From positions 1 to 64,000 of the forward strand of contig DASUSS010000085.1 in the NCBI GenBank assembly GCA_036374995.1: a stretch of 64,000 nucleotides of DNA, read 5' to 3'. The DNA comes from SH-MAG3 sp036374995 (GTDB lineage: Bacteria > Gemmatimonadota > Gemmatimonadetes > Longimicrobiales > RSA9). Below, piece by piece: positions 22,626 through 29,568 of this stretch. A program made the position numbers and the translations under genes. The notes beneath the pieces were generated by a model, which was not told where the DNA came from, did no database searches, and saw only the letters and a program-made list of their open reading frames with translations. Positions within the stretch are counted from its first letter, which is position 1, and the number at the start of each line of letters is the position of its first letter.

Positions 22626-25373
22626 ATGGTCGATACGCCGGCGAAGACACGCCCGCGGGTATTCCTTATCGACGGCTACGCCCTGATCTACCGGGCGTTC
22701 TTCGCGATGATCCAGCGGCCGCTGCTGACGACGAAGGGGGAGAACACGTCGGCGGCGTTCGGGTTCACGCGCTTCCTGATCAAGATCCGCGACGAATATC
22801 AGCCGGACTATCTCGGTGTGGTACTGGATGCGGGGACGAGCAAGCGTGTCGAGCTGTACCCGGCGTACAAGGCGACGCGGGACAAGATGCCGACGGACCT
22901 GGAGTGGTCGCTGCCGAAGATCCGGGAGATCATCAAGGGGTTCAACATCCCGGTGATCGCGCTGCCGGACCACGAGGCGGACGATGTGATCGGGACGCTG
23001 GCGAAGCGGGCGGCGGCGGCGGGACTGGAGGCGGTGATCGTATCGGGCGACAAGGACTTCTACCAGCTGATCGGTGATCACATCTGCCTGCTGAATCCGG
23101 GGCGTGGCGGCAGTGCGGGCGTGGAGGAGGAATGGGTCGACGGTCGCAATGCGGGCGAGCGGCTGGGCGTACCGCCGGAGCACGTGGTCGACTATCTCGC
23201 GCTGATCGGCGACTCATCGGACAACATACCGGGGGCGAAGGGGATCGGCCCGAAGACGGCGATTCAGCTGATCGATCGGTTCGGTCCCGTGGAGGAGATC
23301 CTCGCGCATGCGGACGAAGTGTCGAACAAGCGTGCGCGGGAGTCGCTGATCGCGTCGGCCGCTGACATCCGTCTGTCGAAGACGCTGGTGACGATCCAGG
23401 ACGATCTTCCGATCGAGCTGGACATGGAGGCGCTGCGGCTGGAGGAGCCGGACCGCGCGAAGCTGCGCGAGCTGTTCCTCGAGCTGGAGTTTCACACGCT
23501 GGTTCGTGATTTCGGCGCGGAGGAGGCGCCGCCGGAGAAGAAGCTGGACGCGAAATACGAGGTGGCGGACACGCCGGAGCGGTTGAGCGAGCTCGTCGCG
23601 GCGGCGCGGTCGGCAGGATTCGTGTCGCTGCGAGTGGAGAGCACGAGTCCGTTCGCGCTGCGCGGTGAGCTCGTGGGTCTGGCGCTGTCGATCGAGCCGG
23701 GCCGGGCGTGGTACCTGCCGCTGCGTCATCGCACGGCCGGGATGCTCGCGCTCGATGGCGTGGGCGTGCGCAACCTGCCGTCGCTGTCGGATCCGCGGAT
23801 GCGGCCGCTGGTCGAGCTGATCGAGGACGCGTCGATCGAGAAGCTCGGTCACGACCTGAAGCACGAGATGCTGTGCCTGCGACTGGAGGGCGTGACGCTG
23901 CGCGGAATCGGGTTCGACGCGATGATCGCTTCGTACGTGCTCGACCCGGGCGGCCGGCAGCACGAGCTGGACGCACTCGCGCTCCAGCATTTCGGCGTGA
24001 AGACGCAGACGCGCGAGGAGCTCTGCGGCCGGGGCCGGGATGTCGTGCCGATCGAGGAATGCGAGCTGAACCGCGTCGGCCCGTACGTCGCGGAGAAGGC
24101 TGACCTCGCGCTGCGGCTGCGTCCGATCCTGACCGAGGAGATGGAGCGATTCGAGCTCGGACCGCTGTGCCGCGACATCGAGCTGCCGCTGATCGAGGTG
24201 CTCGCGGAGATGGAGTGGCACGGCATTCGGATCGACCGCGAGTTCTTTGCGCAGACGGCGCAGCGGCTCGCGCGCGACCTCGAGCTCATACAGCAGGAGA
24301 TCTGGAAGATCGCCGGCGAGGAGTTCAACATCAATTCGACGCCGCAGCTGCGCACGATCCTGTACGAGCGGCTCGGCCTGCCCGTGCTGCGGAAGACGAA
24401 GACGGGGGCGTCGACGGATGCGAGCGTGCTGGAGGAGCTCGCGGCACAGGGCTACGAGCTGCCACGGCTACTCATCGAGTTCAGGCAGATCGACAAGCTG
24501 AAGGGCACGTACTACGATGCGCTGCCGCAGCTCGTGAACGCGCGCACCGGCCGGATCCACAGCAGCTTCCGTCAGGCGGTCGCCGCGACCGGCCGCCTCT
24601 CATCCAGCGATCCGAACCTCCAGAACATCCCGATCCGTACCGAGCAGGGCGCCGAGATCCGGAAGGGGTTCATTCCCGCCGACGGCTTCGTGTTCGTGAC
24701 TGCCGACTACTCGCAGATCGAGCTGCGCGTGCTCGCGCACTTCTCGGGCGATCCCGCGTTCGTCGAGGCATTCCGCAGCGGAGCGGACATCCATCGGCAG
24801 ACGGCGGGCATCATCTTCGGCGTCGCCGTCGACCAGGTGACGAGCGACATGCGGGCGGCGGCAAAGACCGTCAATTTCGCGACGCTGTACGGACAGGGCG
24901 CATTCGCACTCTCGCAGAACCTGGGAATCCCGGTAGCGGAGGCGAAGGAGTTCATCCAGAACTACTTCGCGCGCTTCCCGGACGTGCGCCGGTACCTCGA
25001 CGAGCAGATCGAGAAGGCGCGGGCGTGCGGCTACGTGGAGACGATCTCCGGGCGCCGGCGCTACATCCCCGAGATCAACAGCCGCAACTACAGCATCCGC
25101 CAGTTCGGCGAGCGCGCGGCGACCAACGCACCCGTGCAGGGCAGCGCGGCCGACATCATCAAGCTCGCCATGATCTCGATCCACCGCGAGATCGCCGGCA
25201 CCGGCATCCGCATGCTGCTCCAGGTCCACGACGAGCTCGTGTTCGAGGCACCGATCGAGCGCGCCGAGGATGCCCGGACACTCGTGAAACGCCTCATGGA
25301 GGGCGCGTTCCGGCTGGAGGTTCCGCTAGAGGTGGTTACGGGGGTTGGGAGTGACTGGTTTTCGTGCAAGTGA
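22626..25373 (+). CDS. polA: DNA polymerase I (proofreading domain degenerate)
   Basis: A 915-residue family A polymerase. The N-terminal 5'-3' exonuclease spans about residues 10-300 (FLIDGYALIYRAFFAM, LPDHEADDVIGTLAK, VSGDKDFYQL, GIGPKTAIQLI). The middle 3'-5' exonuclease-like domain has lost most metal ligands: the DxE motif reads LRVEST, the second Asp is Glu (GHDLKHEM), and the third is Lys (YVAEKADLA). The polymerase domain is intact: motif A DYSQIELRVLAHFSGD, motif B RAAAKTVNFATLYGQGAF, motif C QVHDELVFEAP. It should do gap filling and primer removal without editing, as in Taq-type enzymes. Start ATG 22626. An unusual repeat array follows the stop. Confidence 0.97.
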   Translation: MVDTPAKTRPRVFLIDGYALIYRAFFAMIQRPLLTTKGENTSAAFGFTRFLIKIRDEYQPDYLGVVLDAGTSKRVELYPAYKATRDKMPTDLEWSLPKIREIIKGFNIPVIALPDHEADDVIGTLAKRAAAAGLEAVIVSGDKDFYQLIGDHICLLNPGRGGSAGVEEEWVDGRNAGERLGVPPEHVVDYLALIGDSSDNIPGAKGIGPKTAIQLIDRFGPVEEILAHADEVSNKRARESLIASAADIRLSKTLVTIQDDLPIELDMEALRLEEPDRAKLRELFLELEFHTLVRDFGAEEAPPEKKLDAKYEVADTPERLSELVAAARSAGFVSLRVESTSPFALRGELVGLALSIEPGRAWYLPLRHRTAGMLALDGVGVRNLPSLSDPRMRPLVELIEDASIEKLGHDLKHEMLCLRLEGVTLRGIGFDAMIASYVLDPGGRQHELDALALQHFGVKTQTREELCGRGRDVVPIEECELNRVGPYVAEKADLALRLRPILTEEMERFELGPLCRDIELPLIEVLAEMEWHGIRIDREFFAQTAQRLARDLELIQQEIWKIAGEEFNINSTPQLRTILYERLGLPVLRKTKTGASTDASVLEELAAQGYELPRLLIEFRQIDKLKGTYYDALPQLVNARTGRIHSSFRQAVAATGRLSSSDPNLQNIPIRTEQGAEIRKGFIPADGFVFVTADYSQIELRVLAHFSGDPAFVEAFRSGADIHRQTAGIIFGVAVDQVTSDMRAAAKTVNFATLYGQGAFALSQNLGIPVAEAKEFIQNYFARFPDVRRYLDEQIEKARACGYVETISGRRRYIPEINSRNYSIRQFGERAATNAPVQGSAADIIKLAMISIHREIAGTGIRMLLQVHDELVFEAPIERAEDARTLVKRLMEGAFRLEVPLEVVTGVGSDWFSCK

Positions 25374-25380
25374 AATTCGT

Positions 25381-25614
25381 TAACTGCGGGTGGATAACTG
25401 CGGGTGGATAACTGCGGGTGGATAACTGCGGGTGATGAACTGCGGGTAAGTAACTGCGGGTAAGTAACTGCGGGTAAGTACGGCGGGTCAGTAACGGCGG
25501 AAATTCATCGCATCACACCCCGTAGTAGTCATCCGCAGTTCATCTCCCGCAGTTCATCCCCCGCAGTTCATCACCCGCAGTTAATTACCCGCAGTAAATC
25601 ACCGCAGTAATCAC
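25381..25614. repeat. Inverted pair of 14-bp tandem repeat arrays between polA and ssb
   Basis: From 25381 to 25500 there are about eight and a half tandem copies of a 14-bp unit (TAACTGCGGGTGGA in the first three, then variants ending TGAT, TAAG, TCAG). After a 32-base centre (25501-25532), six copies of the reverse complement follow (25533-25614; CCGCAGTTCATCNC, later CCGCAGTAATCAC). CCGCAGTT is nearly fixed and the five bases after it vary between units. The whole could fold into one long imperfect hairpin or cruciform. The three units nearest polA contain TTATCCACC on the minus strand, one base off a DnaA box. It contains no gene. Confidence 0.9.
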
Positions 25615-25705
25615 CCCGAGCATTTCGACCCGTCGAGCTATGTCTCCGCCCCGCTCCCCCTTCCAGATTGCACGCGCAACCAATCACCCTTCAGGAGGCG
25701 CGAAC

Positions 25706-26083
25706 ATGAGCCGGTCCATCAACAAGGTGATTCTGGTCGGTAACGTCGGCCGGGATCCGGACGTGCAGACGACCAGTACGGGCACGAAGGTGGCGCACGT
25801 TTCACTCGCGACGAGCCGTCGCTTTCCGCGTGAAGGCGGGATGGAGGAACGGACGGAGTGGCACCGGCTGACGCTGTGGGAGCGGCTCGCGCAGCTGGCG
25901 GAGGACTACATCCGGAAGGGTGATCGCGTGTACGTGGAGGGACGCATGGAGTACGACAGCTTCGAGCGGAACGGCGTCACGATTCCGACGGCCGAGGTCG
26001 TCGTCCGGGAGCTGGTGCTGCTGACGCCGGCGGGCGGTCGCAGTGCGGATGCCGAGCTGGAGGGCGAGGAGGTGGCGGCGTGA
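25706..26083 (+). CDS. ssb: Single-stranded DNA-binding protein
   Basis: A 125-residue OB-fold protein. Diagnostic blocks are INKVILVGNVGRDPDV, TKVAHVSLATSRRF, RTEWHRLTLWERLAQLAEDYIRKGDRVYVEGRMEYDSF. The C-terminal tail is acidic (AELEGEEVAA) but lacks the classic DDDIPF tip that recruits partner proteins, so it may be a secondary SSB. The ATG at 25706 follows CAGGAGGCGCGAAC; an in-frame ATG at 25640 is not needed. It lies just after the repeat array that follows polA. Confidence 0.93.
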   Translation: MSRSINKVILVGNVGRDPDVQTTSTGTKVAHVSLATSRRFPREGGMEERTEWHRLTLWERLAQLAEDYIRKGDRVYVEGRMEYDSFERNGVTIPTAEVVVRELVLLTPAGGRSADAELEGEEVAA

Positions 26084-26090
26084 TGGGCAC

Positions 26091-26114
26091 GGCGCCGCCG
26101 CCCGCGGCGGCGCC
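26091..26114. terminator. GC hairpin between convergent ssb and phosphoesterase genes
   Basis: A perfect 10-bp stem (26091-26100 with 26105-26114, loop CCCG) sits in the 35-base gap between convergent stops. Neither side has a strong T run, so it may only be a partial or factor-assisted terminator. Confidence 0.45.
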
Positions 26115-26118
26115 GGTC

Positions 26119-27348
26119 TCAGAAGATTTCGGGTGGCTGGCCGGCGACGATGCGGTGCCGGCGGATTCCGTCGGGACCGCGCGTGAGGAGCAGGAGCTCG
26201 GCGCCGTAGCGCGGCGTGTGCGCGGGGATGAGTCGTCCGCCGTAGAGCGCCTGGATCTGTGGCACGGCCGTGTGCCCGACGACGAGCACCTGCGCGTTCC
26301 ATGTGTTCAGCACGTGGTCGAGCTCGGTCGCGAGCGTGTCCGTGAGCACGTAGTCGCGGTGCCAGAATACGGAGCGTGGTCCCCAGAAGAAATCGACGCG
26401 CGTGTTGTACGCGACGGAGTCGATGACGGGCACGAACGTGGAATCCGCCCAGCGATGGAACAGCTCCTCGCCCATGTACTGCGCGAGCGTGTCGTCGAAT
26501 TCCTGGAGCGGCAGGCGGACGGTCTCGTGGGCCACGCCACCGTGCGCGATGAGCACGTCGCCGATCCGGATGACGGCGGGCTTCAGCGCGAGCCAGCGGC
26601 CGAGCAGTGACTCGCGGGTGTCGAAGAGCCGCTGGTAGCCGGCGCCGTGCTGTCGTGCGACGTCCAGCTCCTTCGGGTGCACGTACCGGAGATCCGAGAG
26701 CATGACCATGATCTCGTGATTCCCGAGAACCACGTGTACGGCGCCGCCGGCCCCGGCAGCTTCGCGCTCGAGGCGATAGACGAACCAGAGCAGCCGCAGC
26801 ACGTCCGGCCCGCGGTCGGTGAGATCGCCGGCGAAGACGAGGTGGCTGCGGCCGCCGGTCCAGCGCAGGTCGTCGTCGATGAGGCGTGCCGCCCGCAGCC
26901 CGGCCACGACGGCGGCGAAATCGCCGTGCGTGTCTCCGACCACGAACAGGCTGTCGACGGCCGGGATCATGACGGGCCGGCGGCGGCCGTCGGGGATCTC
27001 GATCCGGGTCTCGTGGCTGGCTGCGGCCGAACCGTACCTCAGCGCGTATCCGGTATTCCGTCGCGCCCGGAACGCGGCACGGTGAGCCTGCGCGGCCGGT
27101 GTCGTGACACGCAGAGTATCGGCGCGAGTCGCGACGACGAGCGTGCCCGGCACGGGATCGGCCGTCAGCCACTGCACGATGACGGAATCGCCGGCGATAC
27201 GGATCCAGAGGCCGTTCTCGCCCTCGATCCGTGGTGGCGCGAAGACGGCCGCGATGGTGCCGGCCAGCACCAGGAGCAGTACCGGCACGGCGGCGTGCGG
27301 GCGTCGCTGCGGGCGATCAGAACAGGGTGTATCCGCGGCCATTCGCAT
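26119..27348 (-). CDS. Membrane-anchored metallophosphoesterase
   Basis: A 409-residue calcineurin-type phosphoesterase. An N-terminal hydrophobic helix (about residues 20-37, VPVLLLVLAGTIAAVF) should anchor it with the catalytic part in the periplasm. A beta-rich segment follows, then the metal motifs in order: VVGDTHGDF, FAGDLTDRGPDV, VLGNHEIMV, IAHGGV and VVGHTAVPQ. All bimetal ligands are present. The fold includes protein and nucleotide phosphatases; the PPP-like spacing (GDxxDRG, GNHE) allows protein phosphatase activity. Its start lies inside the 3' end of the exported kinase-like gene (overlap about 32 bases), so the two are tightly linked. Substrate unknown. Confidence 0.85.
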   Translation of the reverse strand: MRMAADTPCSDRPQRRPHAAVPVLLLVLAGTIAAVFAPPRIEGENGLWIRIAGDSVIVQWLTADPVPGTLVVATRADTLRVTTPAAQAHRAAFRARRNTGYALRYGSAAASHETRIEIPDGRRRPVMIPAVDSLFVVGDTHGDFAAVVAGLRAARLIDDDLRWTGGRSHLVFAGDLTDRGPDVLRLLWFVYRLEREAAGAGGAVHVVLGNHEIMVMLSDLRYVHPKELDVARQHGAGYQRLFDTRESLLGRWLALKPAVIRIGDVLIAHGGVAHETVRLPLQEFDDTLAQYMGEELFHRWADSTFVPVIDSVAYNTRVDFFWGPRSVFWHRDYVLTDTLATELDHVLNTWNAQVLVVGHTAVPQIQALYGGRLIPAHTPRYGAELLLLTRGPDGIRRHRIVAGQPPEIF

Positions 27349-28291
27349 CCCGTACGAGCTGATCGAGGCGTCGCTCGACAGCGCGGATCTCGCGCGTCGT
27401 GAGGCCGAACTGAACGCGGTCGTCCCTCACTCTTACGCCGCGGTTCCTGTCGAAGTTCTCGCCGGCCTCGACGGGCAGCAGGGAACCTTCGTGGATCCGG
27501 AACTCGACGAGCACGCCGAGCACGCGCTCGAGGTCATCGCGCGTGATTTGCTCCAGTCGCTGCACGAGCGAGCGCGGCAGCCGGTCGACACGCATGTCCT
27601 TCCACTCCTCGCCCCGGTTGCTCGGCTGGCTCTCGAAGCTGACGCCGTTGTCGACGGAGTACACGTGAGGGTCCGCCGGGTTGCCGGAAATCAGGAAATT
27701 CCCGCTGTTGCTGTCCTTGTGGCCGATGAGATACGTGAGGACGTTGAAGTTCCCGATCCTGCGCGCATAGAGCGTGTCCGTCCGCAGGCGCTCCGGTTGC
27801 CAGAAGTCCTGTGGGTGGACCTGATGCATCCAGTACTGGAGCGCGACCACGACGGAGGCCGGCGCCTCGTCGAATGTGGCGCGCTGATCCGGCACCTGGG
27901 TCGCGACGAACGCGAGCGGGAACGCCCGGATGATCGTCGGCGGTACGACATAGTCGGGGTCATCCAGGAAGAGCTTCTGGATCTCGTAGGCCGCGGCCTC
28001 GTAGCGCGGCTGGTTGTTGAACCGGCCGCCGCCGCGCGGCGCGTTCGCCCACTTCGCGAGGAGCAATGTGCTGTCGGCGAACTGCAGCAGCGCGCGTTGT
28101 GTGCGATCCTCCGGCATGCGCGAGCCGCGCCAGTCGAGGATGACGAACTCCTCCGCGCGCAGGCGCGACTCGATCTCCGGCACCGGCCGGATGAAGTTCG
28201 CGTTCTGCGCCGTTGCCGGCCGCAGCGGCAGCAGGAGCGCGCCGGCACCGAGGAGCAGCGGAATGAAGCGGGGCCTCGCATGCGCAATCAT
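27317..28291 (-). CDS. Exported protein with kinase-like (Fam20/HipA/PI3K-type) core
   Basis: A 324-residue protein with a Sec signal peptide (FIPLLLGAGALLLPLRPATAQ). The mature part shows a kinase-like order of motifs: LLLAKWANA (possible ATP-binding Lys), RYEAAAYEIQKLF (helix C Glu), TYLIGHKDSNSGNFLIS (catalytic-loop Asp and Asn) and VYSVDNGVSFES (metal-binding Asp-x-Gly). This pattern is shared by atypical kinases such as Fam20-, HipA- and PI3K-like enzymes. The fold call comes from motif reading only. The ribosome-binding site is strong (GTAGGAGGCTGC). It sits between a histidine kinase gene and an anchored phosphatase gene in one operon. If active it would need ATP outside the cytoplasm. 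Confidence 0.6.
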   Translation of the reverse strand: MIAHARPRFIPLLLGAGALLLPLRPATAQNANFIRPVPEIESRLRAEEFVILDWRGSRMPEDRTQRALLQFADSTLLLAKWANAPRGGGRFNNQPRYEAAAYEIQKLFLDDPDYVVPPTIIRAFPLAFVATQVPDQRATFDEAPASVVVALQYWMHQVHPQDFWQPERLRTDTLYARRIGNFNVLTYLIGHKDSNSGNFLISGNPADPHVYSVDNGVSFESQPSNRGEEWKDMRVDRLPRSLVQRLEQITRDDLERVLGVLVEFRIHEGSLLPVEAGENFDRNRGVRVRDDRVQFGLTTREIRAVERRLDQLVRDANGRGYTLF

Positions 28292-28312
28292 GCAGCCTCC
28301 TACATCACATGG

Positions 28313-29104
28313 TCAGTGACCGGTCGCACCCGCGTAGTGGACCGGCAGTGACACGGTGAAAGCCGAACCGGACCCGGGCGCGCTCTCGACGGTGATCGCG
28401 CCTGCATGATGCTCGATGATCTGGCGACAGATCAGCAGGCCGAGGCCCATCCCGACGCGGCCGCCCCGCGTCGTGAACCCCGGCTCGAAGATCCTCTCGA
28501 TGCAGTCTGCCGGTATGCCGACACCGGTATCGGCGACGCGCACGAAAACGCGATCGTCGCCGGTCCACGTACTGATCGTGATGGTACCGCCGCCGGGCAT
28601 GGCCTGCCGCGCATTCAGCACCAGGTTCATGATGACCTGATTGACCTGCTGCGGGTGGCACTCGATGCGCGGCACGTCGCCGTACCTGCGCTCGACGCGT
28701 ATCTCGCGCAGCTCGTGGGCGAGGATCGCGAGCGTGCTGTCGATGCCCTCGTGCAGATCGACCACATCGATGTCCGCGCGGTCGATGCGGCCGAAGTTCC
28801 GCAGACCGCGCACGAGTGCCGTCATGCGCTCGACCGCAATGTCGTTGACGCGTATGATGCTGTCGACGGCCGCGATCACGCGCCTCACCTCATCGAGCTC
28901 GTCGGGGGACACGACCTCATCGGCGAGGATCGACTGGAGCCGGAGCAGCGCACGACGCAGCACATCGTGATTGCTGTTCAGCGTGCCGAGCGGCGTGTTG
29001 ATCTCGTGCGCCAGCCCCGCCACGAGCATCCCGAGCGTGGCCAGGCGGGCCTGCGTCACGGCCTCGGCCATCTGCCGCTCGTGGGGTGCTGCCGGGCCGG
29101 TCAC
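28313..29104 (-). CDS. Sensor histidine kinase core without sensor domain
   Basis: A 263-residue cytoplasmic histidine kinase. The DHp H-box is LGMLVAGLAHEINTPLGTLNSN. The HATPase_c part has N-box NLVLNARQAMPGGG, G1 VADTGVGIP, F-box IFEPGFTTRGG and G2 GMGLGLLICRQI. There is no transmembrane or PAS/GAF domain: it begins only about 25 residues before the H-box, so input must come from a partner. The ATG overlaps the stop of the response-regulator gene (4 bases), which is the likely phosphoacceptor partner. It is followed 21 bases later by the exported kinase-like gene. Confidence 0.93.
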   Translation of the reverse strand: MTGPAAPHERQMAEAVTQARLATLGMLVAGLAHEINTPLGTLNSNHDVLRRALLRLQSILADEVVSPDELDEVRRVIAAVDSIIRVNDIAVERMTALVRGLRNFGRIDRADIDVVDLHEGIDSTLAILAHELREIRVERRYGDVPRIECHPQQVNQVIMNLVLNARQAMPGGGTITISTWTGDDRVFVRVADTGVGIPADCIERIFEPGFTTRGGRVGMGLGLLICRQIIEHHAGAITVESAPGSGSAFTVSLPVHYAGATGH

Positions 29105-29568
29105 AGGAATGCCTCCATCAGCCGGGCGCGGAGCCCGTGCAGCTCGACGTTCGCCTGCTCGAGAGCCGAAACCCGCATGTCCAGCTCATTGAACAGCGCC
29201 GAGCGCTCGATGCCGTTCCGGATGATCACCTTCAGCTGCTCGTTGTCCCACGGCTTCTCGAGGTAATAGTACAGGCCGGCCTGGTTGATTGCCCGGATGG
29301 CGTTCTCCTTGTCGGCATAGCCGGTGAGCAGGATACGCGTGGTCAGCGGCTTCATCTCGCGGGCGCGGCCGAGGAACGTGATGCCATCCATGCCCGGCAT
29401 CATGAAGTCGGCGATCAGAACATCGACCGGCTCCGCCTCGAGTGCCTCGAGCGCCTCGAGCGGGGATGTGAACATGAGGACGCGGTAGGACGTCTCCAGC
29501 TCGAGGAAGCTGCGCAGCGAGAGTGCGACCATCGGCTCGTCATCGACCAGCAGCACGGTGTTCTGCAT
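29101..29568 (-). CDS. Response regulator receiver protein with C-terminal coiled coil
   Basis: A 155-residue protein. The receiver domain (1-120) has LLVDDEP acidic pocket, phospho-Asp in VLIADFMMPGMDG, switch Thr in RILLTGYAD and Lys in YYLEKPWDN. Instead of a DNA-binding domain it ends in a helical, probably coiled-coil tail (ALFNELDMRVSALEQANVEL). This form often acts through protein partners and is similar to RpfG-type receivers that lack output. It overlaps the start of the histidine kinase gene and its ATG overlaps the stop of the transporter gene (ATGA), so three products are translationally coupled. Confidence 0.93.
   Translation of the reverse strand: MQNTVLLVDDEPMVALSLRSFLELETSYRVLMFTSPLEALEALEAEPVDVLIADFMMPGMDGITFLGRAREMKPLTTRILLTGYADKENAIRAINQAGLYYYLEKPWDNEQLKVIIRNGIERSALFNELDMRVSALEQANVELHGLRARLMEAFL

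Noticed and set aside
25381..25614. CRISPR array or origin of replication
   Set aside because: Units are 14 bp, contiguous, without spacers of 25-45 bases, and arranged as an inverted pair. DnaA-box-like matches are imperfect and occur in only three units, so an origin is not claimed.
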